Part shown: positions 27,970-36,798 of the stretch, piece after piece | Numbering within the stretch: position 1 is the first letter of the stretch | Layout of the letters: the number at the start of each line of letters is the position of its first letter | Source: Thermus altitudinis | GTDB taxonomy: Bacteria > Deinococcota > Deinococci > Deinococcales > Thermaceae | Direction: 5' to 3' | DNA length: 64,000 nucleotides | Assembly: GCF_022760835.1 (NCBI RefSeq) | Contig: NZ_JAKTNQ010000007.1 | Span: 23,753 to 87,752, forward strand | Position numbers and translations under genes: made by a program | The notes under the pieces: model-generated | What the model saw: the letters and a program-made list of their open reading frames with translations, nothing else | Told to the model about the DNA's origin: nothing | Database searches by the model: none

Positions 27970-28905
27970 ATGGATGGCCGGGGCCGGGTCTTCTACTTTG
28001 CCAGCTGGGCGGGGTTGGCCCTGGGCCTTTTGCTGCAGGTGAGGCGCTTCCCCCCCCAGGGCCTAGAGGTTCTCGTCCACCTTTTGCTGGTCCTCTGGGC
28101 CCTTTGGGCCATGAGCCGGGGCCCCAAGGTGGTGCCCCGCCTTCTCCTCCATCCCCTAGGGGCCTATCTGCTTTTTGAGATGTGGCGGATGGGGGAGGGC
28201 TGGTCCTTGGCTGGGCTCTTCACCCCGGCCCTGTACCTGCTTTCCGGGTTCGCCTATCCTCCTTGGTCCTTGGGGTATCTTTTGGGGGCCTTTTGGGGTG
28301 GGGTCTTGGTCCTGGCCCCCCTGGTGTGGGGCCGGAACCCGGACGCTTGGCCCCATTTTGCGGTAAGCCAGGTTATCCTCTACAGCCTCACCTTCCTCCT
28401 GGCCCGGTTCCGAGAACTTCATGGCCAGATGCGCTTTTGGAAGGAACAAGCCCTAACCTGCCCCCTCACCGGCCTTCCCAACCGCCGGGCCTTGGAGATG
28501 GCCCTAGAGCGGGAGGCGGCCCGGGTGGAACGGGGGGAAAAGCCCTTTAGCCTGGTGATCCTAGACCTGGACGACTTCAAAAAGGTCAACGACACCCACG
28601 GTCACCTGGTGGGGGACCGGCTCCTGAAGGAGGTGGCCCAGTACCTGGTGGCCCACGTGCGCCAGGGGGATCTGGTGGGGCGCTGGGGTGGGGAGGAGTT
28701 TGCCATCCTCCTTCCTAGGACCCAGGGGGAGGAGGCGATGCAGGTGGCGGAAAGGCTCAGGACCGGGCTTAGCCGCTTGGGGGTCACGGGAAGCTTTGGG
28801 GTGGCGGTGTACCAAGGAGATCTAGGGGATCTATTCCAGAGGGCGGATAGGGCCCTTTACCGGGCCAAGGGGGAGGGAAAGAACCGGGTGGAACGGGACC
28901 TTTAA
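27970..28905 (+). CDS. Diguanylate cyclase, membrane-bound GGDEF protein
   Basis: 311 residues. About five hydrophobic segments in residues 1-140 form an unrecognised membrane sensor. The GGDEF domain follows with active-site GGEEF at 240-244 and an intact inhibitory I-site RQGD (231-234), spaced five residues ahead. It should make cyclic di-GMP with product feedback. A perfect TTGACA (27942-27947) lies upstream but without a well-placed -10. GGAGG precedes the ATG. Confidence 0.9.
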   Translation: MDGRGRVFYFASWAGLALGLLLQVRRFPPQGLEVLVHLLLVLWALWAMSRGPKVVPRLLLHPLGAYLLFEMWRMGEGWSLAGLFTPALYLLSGFAYPPWSLGYLLGAFWGGVLVLAPLVWGRNPDAWPHFAVSQVILYSLTFLLARFRELHGQMRFWKEQALTCPLTGLPNRRALEMALEREAARVERGEKPFSLVILDLDDFKKVNDTHGHLVGDRLLKEVAQYLVAHVRQGDLVGRWGGEEFAILLPRTQGEEAMQVAERLRTGLSRLGVTGSFGVAVYQGDLGDLFQRADRALYRAKGEGKNRVERDL

Positions 28906-29981
28906 GAGACCCGGTACCCCGCTTGCGAGAGCACTTCCCGGGCCCTTGCCCGCTCCTCCCGGCTGGCGAAGCCCAAGCGGATGGCCCCGGCTTCCTCGCG
29001 GATGGTAAGGACCTCAATGTCCTTGATGTTGACCCCAGCCTCCCCCAAGGCGGTGGCGATGCGGGCGATCTGGCCCGGGCGGTCGGGCACCTGGACCACC
29101 AGGTCGTGCATCTCGGGCAGGAGGCTGCGGCGCACGATGGGGAGGCTATCCCGGGTGCGCTTGGCCTCAACCGCCGCTTGGAGTAGGGCCTCGGGTTCGT
29201 CCAAAAGCCCCTCCAGTTCCCAAAGAACCCCCCTTAGCTCCTCTATGGCCTCCTTGAGGGCTTCCTTGTTCTCCACCACCATGTCCCGGCTCATGCGGGG
29301 GGAGCCGGAGGCCACCCGGGTCAGGTCGCGAAACCCCCCGGCGGCCAGGAACATGAGGAGGTCCCGGTGGGGGCTATGGGCCACCAGGTGGTTCAGGGCC
29401 ACGGCCAGGAGGTAGGGGAGGTGGGAGATGCGGGCCACCAGCTGGTCGTGAAGCCCTGGGGGGATCTCCAAAGGATAGGCCCCCAAGGCCTCCACCAGCT
29501 GGCGGAGGCTTTCCTTGGCCTGGGGGCTGGTCCTTTCCGTGGGGGTGAGGACCCAGATGGCGTTTTGCAGGAGGCCGGCGTGGGCGTTTTCCACCCCGGC
29601 CCGCTCGCTTCCCGCCATGGGATGGCCCCCCAGGAAGTGGGGGAGGGTATCCTCGAGGGCCGCCACCACCTTGGCTTTCACACTTCCCACATCGGTCCAG
29701 AGGCTTTGGGGGTTGGCCCAGGGGGCCAGGGTCCTCCCCAGGTCCGCCAAGGCCCCCACGGGTGCGGCCAGGATGCCCAGCTCCAGCTCCGCCACCCAGG
29801 GCCCCAAGGTGGGATGCACCCGGTCCGCCACCCCCAGGAAAAGGGCCCTTTCCAGGGCCTCGGGGTCTTGGTCGTAGGCGTGGACCTCCTCGGCCAGGAA
29901 GCGCTCCTTCAGGCCCAAGGCCACGCTTCCTCCCAAAAGCCCCACCCCAAAGATCCCCACCTTGCCAAAAAGGGGCTTCAT
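28902..29981 (-). CDS. tyrA: Prephenate dehydrogenase with C-terminal ACT domain
   Basis: 359 residues from the ATG at 29981. The Rossmann motif is VGIFGVGLLGGSVALGLK, the catalytic segment GGHPMAGSERAG, and the ACT domain (about 290-359, LVVQVPDRPGQIARIATALGEAGVNI) would sense tyrosine. It makes 4-hydroxyphenylpyruvate for tyrosine. The ATG overlaps the aroF stop (ATGA), so both are under the attenuator upstream of aroF. A longer frame upstream is the shadow of aroF. Confidence 0.95.
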   Translation of the reverse strand: MKPLFGKVGIFGVGLLGGSVALGLKERFLAEEVHAYDQDPEALERALFLGVADRVHPTLGPWVAELELGILAAPVGALADLGRTLAPWANPQSLWTDVGSVKAKVVAALEDTLPHFLGGHPMAGSERAGVENAHAGLLQNAIWVLTPTERTSPQAKESLRQLVEALGAYPLEIPPGLHDQLVARISHLPYLLAVALNHLVAHSPHRDLLMFLAAGGFRDLTRVASGSPRMSRDMVVENKEALKEAIEELRGVLWELEGLLDEPEALLQAAVEAKRTRDSLPIVRRSLLPEMHDLVVQVPDRPGQIARIATALGEAGVNIKDIEVLTIREEAGAIRLGFASREERARAREVLSQAGYRVS

Positions 29982-31012
29982 CCTAGGACCGGTGCGGAGA
30001 GGGTTTTGTCCAAGGCCTCCACCAGGCGGCGGGCCTTTTGCATGAGCTCGGCGAACTCGTGCTCGTGGAGCTGCTGGGCGGCATCGGAAAGGGCCTTTTC
30101 CGGCTCGGGGTGGGTTTCCACGATGAGGCCGTCCGCCCCTGCCGCCAGCCCCGCCAGGGCCAAGGGGATAACCCATTCCCGACGGCCTGCGGGGTGGGAG
30201 GGGTCCACCCAGACGGGAAGGTGGGTAAGGCTCTTGAGCACGGGGACCGCGGAGACGTCCAGGGTGAAGCGGGTGGCCTTCTCAAAGGTGCGGATTCCCC
30301 TTTCCACCAGGATCACCTGCATGTTCCCCCGGGAGAGGATGTATTCGGCGCTCATTAGGAACTCCTCCAGGGTCATGCTCATGCCCCGTTTGAGAAGGAC
30401 GGGCTTCCTAGTCTCGCCCACCGCCTGCAAAAGGGTAAAGTTCTGGGCGTTACGGGCTCCGATCTGCAGGGCGTCGGCGTATTCGGCCACCAGCTCCACC
30501 TGGTCCGGGGCAAGGACCTCGGTGACCACGGGAAGCCCCGTTTCCCTTCGGGCCTCGGCCAGAATCTTGAGGCCCTCCAGCCCGAGGCCCTGGAAGGCGT
30601 AGGGGCTGGTCCTGGGTTTGAAGGCCCCGCCCCTTAGCATCCCCGCCCCGTGGGCCTTCACGTAGCGGGCGGCCCTTAGGGTTTGCTCCCGGGACTCCAC
30701 CCCGCAGGGCCCGGCGGCGATCAGCACGTGGCCCCCTCCCGTCTTTCCGGTGGGGAACTCCAGGACCGTGGGGAAGGGCTGGACCTCGAGGCTCGCCAGC
30801 TTGTAGGGCTTGGAGATGGGGATCACCTCCGCCACCCCGGGAAGGGCGCGGAAGTGCTCCATGAGCTCCGGGGTGGGCCCGCGGCCGATGGCTCCCACCA
30901 AGGTGGTCTCCACCCCCCGGGAAACGTGAGGCCGGTAGCCCACCTTCTCAATCTCCCGAACGACCTCTTCCAGCTCCGCTTCCGTGTGTCCTCGCCGCAT
31001 CACGATCAGCAT
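29978..31012 (-). CDS. aroF: 3-deoxy-7-phosphoheptulonate synthase (DAHP synthase, type I beta)
   Basis: 344 residues. An N-terminal ferredoxin-like (ACT-related) regulatory domain (about 1-75) precedes the TIM barrel with AAGPCGVES, GGAFKPRTSPYAFQGLG, LLKRG, WVDPSHPAGRREWV and VETHPEPEKALSDAAQQL. It condenses PEP and erythrose 4-phosphate, the first shikimate pathway step. The ATG has AGGAGG 6 nt upstream, placed just after a terminator-type hairpin. The leader encodes a Tyr/Phe-rich peptide, so transcriptional attenuation is likely. Confidence 0.96.
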   Translation of the reverse strand: MLIVMRRGHTEAELEEVVREIEKVGYRPHVSRGVETTLVGAIGRGPTPELMEHFRALPGVAEVIPISKPYKLASLEVQPFPTVLEFPTGKTGGGHVLIAAGPCGVESREQTLRAARYVKAHGAGMLRGGAFKPRTSPYAFQGLGLEGLKILAEARRETGLPVVTEVLAPDQVELVAEYADALQIGARNAQNFTLLQAVGETRKPVLLKRGMSMTLEEFLMSAEYILSRGNMQVILVERGIRTFEKATRFTLDVSAVPVLKSLTHLPVWVDPSHPAGRREWVIPLALAGLAAGADGLIVETHPEPEKALSDAAQQLHEHEFAELMQKARRLVEALDKTLSAPVLG

Positions 31013-31023
31013 GGTTCCCTCCT

Positions 31024-31097
31024 AAAAGCCTTGGGCGCCCCCTTTTTGGGGGCGCCCTCCTTGCGGAAATACCTTATGCGGACCGCAGGGCGCCCCC
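31024..31097 (-). promoter_or_regulatory. Candidate transcription attenuator of the aroF-tyrA operon
   Basis: Minus strand. Region 3, GGGCGCCCCC (31057-31048), pairs perfectly over 10 bp with region 4, GGGGGCGCCC (31042-31033), with an AAAAA loop; this terminator is followed by GGCTTTT. The same 10-mer GGGGGCGCCC occurs as region 2 inside the leader peptide gene (31097-31088) and could pair equally well with region 3 as an antiterminator. The leader's own start and stop regions pair as ATGCGGAC/GTCCGCAT (region 1 with 2). This is the classical four-segment attenuator layout. Confidence 0.75.
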
Positions 31098-31139
31098 GGC
31101 GGGATAATAAAAGCCGAAGTAGCGCCTTGGAGTCCGCAT
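31074..31139 (-). CDS. aroF leader peptide, Tyr/Phe-rich
   Basis: 21-codon frame from ATG 31139 to TAA 31074. Its core is Arg-Tyr-Phe-Gly-Phe-Tyr-Tyr-Pro: five aromatic codons within six. GGAGG lies 5 nt before the ATG, although the predicted transcription start leaves only 2-3 nt of leader. Ribosome stalling at the Tyr/Phe codons would cover region 1 and free region 2 for antitermination. The peptide itself is not expected to have another function. Confidence 0.75.
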   Translation of the reverse strand: MRTPRRYFGFYYPAGGALRSA

Positions 31140-31149
31140 ATTGCCTCCA

Positions 31150-31178
31150 AGCATAGGGAAGGGAAAGGACCCTGTCAA
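31150..31178 (-). promoter_or_regulatory. Promoter of the aroF-tyrA operon
   Basis: Minus strand -35 TTGACA (31178-31173), exactly 17 bp, -10 TATGCT (31155-31150). The start would be near 31142-31141, directly before the leader peptide ATG (31139). It is one of the best SigA consensus matches in the window. Confidence 0.8.
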
Positions 31179-31245
31179 GGGGGGAGGCCCCCGCCCGGGG
31201 TTCGTACCCCAAGGCTGGCGGTAGGGGGCACCGGCCCGTCTAGGG

Positions 31246-32057
31246 TCAGGCGGGATAGTAGAGGGGGGCAAAGGGGAGGCCCAGGGCCTGGGCGAAGGCC
31301 TTAAGGCCTAAGCGGTCGGGCTCCTCCAGGTGGTAGCGGAAGTTCCAGAGGTAGTGCTCCATTAGGGCCGGGTGGATTCCCAGCCGCGTGGCCTCGGCTT
31401 CCGCCACCTCCCCAAGCCGGGCAAGCCCCTGGCGCCGGGCTTTCCTCAGGGCTTGCACCAAGGGCAAAGGGGGAGGGTTCTCCCTGCGGTAGGCCCAGAC
31501 GGCGAAGACGAAGGGAAGCCGGGTGCGTGCAAACCAGAGCATGGAGAGGTCCACCACCGCCACCTCCCCGAAGCGGGTGGGGAGGGCGTGGGGGGTTTCG
31601 GGAAGGCGGTCTAGAAGGCTGGCGTAGGCCCTTATGGCCTTGTCGCCGATGAGGAGGACCCCGTCGTATTCGCCGAGGAGTTCCAGCCCTCCTTCCCGGT
31701 TTTCGTACCGGGGGAAGATGCCCCGTTCACCCAAAAGGAGCTTTAAAAGCTCCACGCTGGTGGCGCTTTCCGTGGTGAGGGCGACGCGCCTTAGGCTCCC
31801 AAGCCCCCCCTTGTGGAAGAGGTTTACGGAATACACCCGCCCCAAAACGGCCACGGAGAAGTCGGGAAGAAGCCCCAGCTCCTCCTGGTGTTCCAGGTAG
31901 AAGTAGCTGGAAACCAGGGAAAGCCCCACCTCCCCCGAGAGCACCATGCGGTTGAGCTCCGCGGGGACCCCATAGCAGAGCCGCCAGCTCCCTGGCTCCA
32001 GAAAGCGGTAGAGGGGGGCGGTGTTGGCGTAGAGGGGAACCCCTAGGGCGTAGACCA

Positions 32058-32058
<1 letters not shown>
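31246..32058 (-). CDS. mqnA: Chorismate dehydratase (futalosine pathway)
   Basis: 270 residues, substrate-binding-protein-like fold. Family segments include VPLYANTAPLYRFLE at the start and the ALTTESATSVELLKLLL region. It converts chorismate to 3-enolpyruvylbenzoate, the entry to the futalosine route to menaquinone known in Thermus. The ATG overlaps the mqnE stop as TGATG. The product feeds the enzyme encoded directly upstream, and it draws on the chorismate supplied by the adjacent aroF pathway. Confidence 0.93.
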
Positions 32059-33202
<1,144 letters not shown>

Positions 33203-33206
<4 letters not shown>

Positions 33207-33883
33207 GAGCCCGAGTCTACCCCTTCCCGGAACCTGCGGACTAGGGCCTCCACTTCCCTTTGCCTCCCCCCCACGCTCTTCCCCGGCAGGAGGCCCCGCA
33301 GGTAGCGATCGGTGAGGAGGAGGTCCACATAGGGGTAGAGGGTGGCGGCCATCACCGCGTCCAAGAGGTCCGAAGGCCGGGGCTTGCGGCTTAGGTCCGA
33401 GGCCATGCGGGCGAGAAGCTCGGCCAAAAGGCGCACGAAGGGCACCTCCTTAAGCCCGGTGCGGGCCTGGATCTCCTTAAGGGCCGCCTCGAGGGCCTCC
33501 CGGTAGGGCAGACCCCGGAGGCTTTCGGGCAGGCCCCAGAAGGGGGAGAGGTCCGCAGGGGCCTCCCAGCTTCCCCCCCTCCAGAGGAAATCCTCCCGGG
33601 AAAGCCCCCTCTCCTGGCGCACGGCCACCTCCTGCCAGGGGCGCACCCAGTAGCCTTGGGAGAGCTCGGCGAAAAGCCTTTGCAGGGCGGGTAGGAGGTA
33701 GCCGGCTTTTTCCGCAGGGCCCCGGATGGGGTAGAGGGTTTCCAGCACGTGGAAGGGGCTGGGTGGGGCCAGGACCTGGCCCTTAAGGGCCAGGTACAGC
33801 TCCCCGAAAACCTCGTGTCCCCGCTGGCCCAGGAGGTGCTTGGCTATGCGGCTGGCGTAGTTTTGGTCCAGATAGACCAGCAA
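33203..33883 (-). CDS. Hypothetical protein, PIN-like nuclease fold suspected
   Basis: 226 residues. MLVYLDQNYASRIAK at the N-terminus, a middle PFHVLET strand-helix, and DLLDAVMAATLYPYVDLLLTDRYLR near the C-terminus place acidic residues (Asp6, a central Glu, Asp pairs) as in PIN-domain ribonucleases. No antitoxin-like partner is next to it. TTG start. It sits at the head of the mqnE-mqnA unit by overlap, so co-expression with menaquinone genes may be incidental. Confidence 0.6.
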
Positions 33884-33886
33884 GGG

Positions 33887-34330
33887 CTATTCTTTGGCCT
33901 TGGCCAGCCAAAGGGAGGCGGCCAGGAAGGCCACCCCCCCGGCGAAGAGCAGGAAGTCCAAGGAGGTCTGGGGCTTGAAGGCCGAGGCCTTCTCAAAAAA
34001 CTTCACCACCAGGATCATGACGATCACCTGGCCCAGCTTTCCCTTCAGGTCCGCCAGGCTTTCCACCGTGAGGACGTTTTCCAAGGGGAGGTCCAGCTTG
34101 CGGATGAAAAGCTCAAAAAGGCCCAGGCTGAAGATGAGGAAGACGGCGCTCAAAAGGGCCAGGTCCACGGCCCCCACCAGGACGGGGAGGGCTTCGTCCA
34201 GGGGTTTTCTCACCGCCACCAGGGTTTCCTCGAGGGCATGCCAGGCGAAGTAGAAGGCCCCGAGGAGCATGCCCACCACAGGCAGAATCATGAGCCAACG
34301 CAAGGGGTAGACCAGGGTCTCCGGACGCAT
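33887..34330 (-). CDS. UPF0114 (YqhA-like) membrane protein
   Basis: 147 residues with four predicted membrane helices (about 8-28, 50-75, 95-112, 122-142). The pattern VDLALLSAVFLIFSLGLFELFIRKLDL, then ESLADLKGKLGQVIVMILVVKFFEK, follows the UPF0114 family. Function unknown. It has a leaderless-type start directly after the lacI-type gene, whose stop codon supplies part of the -10 box. Confidence 0.75.
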   Translation of the reverse strand: MRPETLVYPLRWLMILPVVGMLLGAFYFAWHALEETLVAVRKPLDEALPVLVGAVDLALLSAVFLIFSLGLFELFIRKLDLPLENVLTVESLADLKGKLGQVIVMILVVKFFEKASAFKPQTSLDFLLFAGGVAFLAASLWLAKAKE

Positions 34331-34336
34331 GGGCGC

Positions 34337-34342
34337 ATTCTA
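34337..34342 (-). promoter_or_regulatory. -10 element TAGAAT formed by the LacI-gene stop codon
   Basis: Minus strand: the TAG stop of the LacI-family gene (34342-34340) begins TAGAAT, a five-of-six consensus -10, ending 6 nt before the ATG of the UPF0114 gene. Predicts a leaderless transcript. Confidence 0.55.
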
Positions 34343-35371
34343 AGGCAGGTAGGGGGCCGTGGGGGAGGTGCGGGTGGAGGCCCGTTCTATCAAGAGGGGC
34401 TCAAACCGCACCTCCCGGGGTGGCCCGGCATAGCCCTGCATCCTTTCCAGGAGGAGTTGGGCCGCCCGGGCCCCCATGGCCTCCACCGGCTGGGCGATGG
34501 TGGAAAGCCCCACCTCCTCGGTGAAGGGATGGCCGTCAAAGCCCAGGACCCGCACCTCCTTGCCCAGGGTAAGCCCCAGCCTCTCCGCCTCCTCCAAGAC
34601 CCCCAGGGCCACCTGGTCGGCGCCGGCGAAGACGTTGAGGGGCGGGGAGGCCTTTTCCAGGAAGTACCGGAGGGCAAGCCTGCCGCCTTCCTGGGAGAGG
34701 CGGGTGGTGTAGAGGTGCTCCTCGGGAAAGGGGCGGCCCGTGGCCTTGAGGGCTTCCCGGAATCCGGCCAGGCGCTCGGCGAAGACCGTGTGGTGGAAGG
34801 CCCGGTCGGGTTCTTCCTCCACCTTTACGGCGAAGATGGGCCCGGGGAAGCGGGCCAGGTACTCCCCGGCCAGGTGGCCGCCCAGAAAGTTGTCCAGATA
34901 GACGGAGTCGTACCGGGGATTTTTGGCGTCCACCAGCACCACGGGACGGTCGGTGGGTAGACGGCCCCCTTCAAAGTGCTCGCTGAGGTCGTAGGAGGCC
35001 AGGATGAGGCCGTCGGTGAGAAAGGCCAGGGTGGAGCTTTGTAAATAGCGCCTAAGCCGGGCCTGGGAGAGGATGGGAAAGAGGGCCAGGTCGTAGCGCT
35101 TTTCCAAGAGCACGCTCTCAATGCCCTCCACAAGCCTGCGGTAAAACTCCGTGGCCACAAAGGGAAGGAGGACCGAGACCGTGTAGCTTCTCCCTCCCGC
35201 GATGCGCCGGGCATGGGGGTTGGGGGTGTAGCCCAGCTCCTCCATGGCCTTGAGCACGCGGGCCCGGGTTTCCGGCCGCACCGCCTTGTGGTTGTTGAGC
35301 ACCCGGCTCACGGTGCCCAGGCCCACCCCGGCCCGGGCGGCCACCTCGAGGATGGTGGGTTTCTTCTTCAT
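34340..35371 (-). CDS. LacI-family transcriptional regulator
   Basis: 343 residues. The N-terminal HTH and hinge helix (TILEVAARAGVGLGTVSRVLNNHKAV...RARVLKAMEELGYTPNPHARRI, residues 5-58) are intact, followed by a full periplasmic-binding-protein-like effector domain (60-335). No sugar genes flank it, so the ligand is unclear; neighbours suggest lipid or fumarylacetoacetate-type metabolism. Two palindromes at its own promoter imply autoregulation and control of the divergent genes. Confidence 0.93.
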   Translation of the reverse strand: MKKKPTILEVAARAGVGLGTVSRVLNNHKAVRPETRARVLKAMEELGYTPNPHARRIAGGRSYTVSVLLPFVATEFYRRLVEGIESVLLEKRYDLALFPILSQARLRRYLQSSTLAFLTDGLILASYDLSEHFEGGRLPTDRPVVLVDAKNPRYDSVYLDNFLGGHLAGEYLARFPGPIFAVKVEEEPDRAFHHTVFAERLAGFREALKATGRPFPEEHLYTTRLSQEGGRLALRYFLEKASPPLNVFAGADQVALGVLEEAERLGLTLGKEVRVLGFDGHPFTEEVGLSTIAQPVEAMGARAAQLLLERMQGYAGPPREVRFEPLLIERASTRTSPTAPYLP

Positions 35372-35393
35372 GGCCTCAGCACCTCAGGATGTG

Positions 35394-35403
35394 GAAGCGC
35401 TTC
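35394..35403. promoter_or_regulatory. LacI-type operator 1
   Basis: Perfect 10-bp palindrome GAAGCGCTTC with the AA-N-CG-N-TT core typical of LacI-family sites, 22 bp upstream of the LacI-type start codon and 57 bp upstream of the PlsY-like gene. Confidence 0.6.
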
Positions 35404-35417
35404 ATGGAAACTTCCAT
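35404..35417. promoter_or_regulatory. LacI-type operator 2
   Basis: Inverted repeat ATGGAA-AC-TTCCAT, directly abutting operator 1. The half-site TGGAA is shared with the left side of operator 1. Its centre lacks the CG step, so binding of the same protein is less certain. Confidence 0.5.
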
Positions 35418-35460
35418 CCTTAGGATAGGGCAAGCCCCGGCCCTTTGCAAGAATGGGGGC

Positions 35461-35994
35461 ATGGCCTATGTGCTACTGGCGTACCTGTTGGGCTCCTTGG
35501 TGGGAGGCCTCCTCTTCTTCCCCGAGGTACGGGCCAAGGACCTTCCCGGGGGCTCTGGGGTTTACCGCCGAAAGGGCCCTTTGGCGGCCCTTTTGGTGGT
35601 GGTTTTTGACCTGGGGAAAGGGGCGCTGGCCGCCTGGCTGACCCCGCCGGAGTGGCGGGCCTGGGCGGCCGGGGCCGTGGTGGCGGGGCACAACTGGCCC
35701 CTCTACTTCCGCTTCCGGGGCGGGGGCGGGATTGCCCCCTCCTTGGGCTACTTCCTGGCCTGGCTTCCCGGGGAAACCCTCCTGGCCACGGCCTTGGGCC
35801 TGGGGGTGGCGGGGGTCTACCACCTTCTCCACTGGGGGAGGCGCCGGAGGGGCATCTACCCCATTCCCTTTGGGGCCATCTTCGGGTACCTGGCCCTTTT
35901 GCTCCTGGCTTCCCCCGAGGGCAGGCTGGGGGCTTTCCTGGCGGCCCTTTTGGTGGGGCTCAGGGGCCTGCAAATCCTTAGGGGAAGATGGTAG
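35461..35994 (+). CDS. Divergent PlsY-like glycerol-3-phosphate acyltransferase
   Basis: 177 residues with about five membrane helices. The first PlsY motif is altered: after GSLVGGLLFF the usual GSGNxGATN is GGSGVYRRKG. The second (GHNWPLYFRFRGGGGIAPSLG) follows the GHxFPxFxxFKGGKGVATxxG pattern with the Lys lost. It may acylate a different acceptor, or be inactive. ATG at 35461 is chosen over an upstream in-frame ATG at 35389, which would lie in the operator region. Confidence 0.7.
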   Translation: MAYVLLAYLLGSLVGGLLFFPEVRAKDLPGGSGVYRRKGPLAALLVVVFDLGKGALAAWLTPPEWRAWAAGAVVAGHNWPLYFRFRGGGGIAPSLGYFLAWLPGETLLATALGLGVAGVYHLLHWGRRRRGIYPIPFGAIFGYLALLLLASPEGRLGAFLAALLVGLRGLQILRGRW

Positions 35995-35997
35995 CTT
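35992..35997 (+). promoter_or_regulatory. -10 element TAGCTT formed by the PlsY-like stop codon
   Basis: TAG stop (35992-35994) begins TAGCTT, which ends 6 nt before the ATG of the fumarylacetoacetate hydrolase gene. The following bases (TAGGGCATG) are the same as at the lipoprotein-glcD junction. Confidence 0.4.
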
Positions 35998-36003
35998 TAG
36001 GGC

Positions 36004-36798
36004 ATGAAGATCCTCCGGTTCAACGAGGGGCGTTGGGGCATACTGGAAGGGGAGCTGGTCCTGGAAACCGATGGCCCGGGGGGTAACCCCACGGGGAAGC
36101 GTTATGACCTGGCCGCGGTTCGCCTTCTGGTCCCGGCCACGCCCAGCAAGATCGTCTGCGTGGGGAGGAACTACAAGGAGCACATCCGGGAGATGGGCCA
36201 CGACTTCGGCCAGGATCTGCCCAAGGAGCCGGGCCTGTTCCTGAAGGCCCCCAACACCCTGGCCCACCCCGGTAACCCCCGGGACCCCTGGAACACGGGG
36301 GATGCGGTGCCCTACCCCTTCTTCACCCAGGAGCTCCATTACGAGGGGGAGCTGGCGGTGGTGATCGGGGACCGCATGCGGAACGTGCCCCCGGAAAAGG
36401 CCCTAGACCACGTGCTGGGCTACACCATCGCCGTGGACATCACCGCCCGGGATGCGCAGAGAGAGGACCTCCAGTGGGTCAGGGCCAAGAGCGCGGACAA
36501 GTTTTTGCCCCTGGGTCCTTGGCTGGAGACGGATCTGGACCCCCAGAACACCTGGGTGCGCACTTACGTGAACGATGAGCTCCGTCAGGAAGGGCATACG
36601 TCCGCCATGATCTTTTCCGTGGCGGAGATTCTCTCCTACATCTCCAGCTTCATGACCTTGGAGCCCCTGGACGTGGTCCTCACGGGCACGCCGGAAGGGG
36701 TGGGGGCCCTTAGGCCTGGGGACCGGTTGGAGGTGGCCGTTGAGGGCATCGGCACCCTCCACACCCGGATCGGCCCTAAGGAGGAGCGCCCATGGTGA
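36004..36798 (+). CDS. Fumarylacetoacetate hydrolase family protein
   Basis: 264 residues. FAH-fold core with [24 protein letters not shown] and the metal-binding acidic cluster [13 protein letters not shown] plus VDITARDAQ. Members cleave or decarboxylate 2-oxo or 1,3-diketo acids in aromatic degradation, or act as oxaloacetate decarboxylases. The substrate cannot be told. The 3' end overlaps the MBL gene by 7 bp, so the two are coupled. Confidence 0.88.
   Translation: MKILRFNEGRWGILEGELVLETDGPGGNPTGKRYDLAAVRLLVPATPSKIVCVGRNYKEHIREMGHDFGQDLPKEPGLFLKAPNTLAHPGNPRDPWNTGDAVPYPFFTQELHYEGELAVVIGDRMRNVPPEKALDHVLGYTIAVDITARDAQREDLQWVRAKSADKFLPLGPWLETDLDPQNTWVRTYVNDELRQEGHTSAMIFSVAEILSYISSFMTLEPLDVVLTGTPEGVGALRPGDRLEVAVEGIGTLHTRIGPKEERPW

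Noticed and set aside
29367..30602. A 411-codon plus-strand frame
   Set aside because: Antisense to tyrA and aroF, both with complete catalytic motifs.
31190..31225. tRNA T-arm-like GGGGTTCGTACCCC
   Set aside because: The loop has 6 rather than 7 bases, and no acceptor, D or anticodon arms can be drawn around it.
31246..31290. Leader peptide derived from a duplicated mqnA 3' end (both encode Tyr-Tyr-Pro-Ala)
   Set aside because: The match is about 12 bases and stops abruptly on both sides; chance similarity is as likely.
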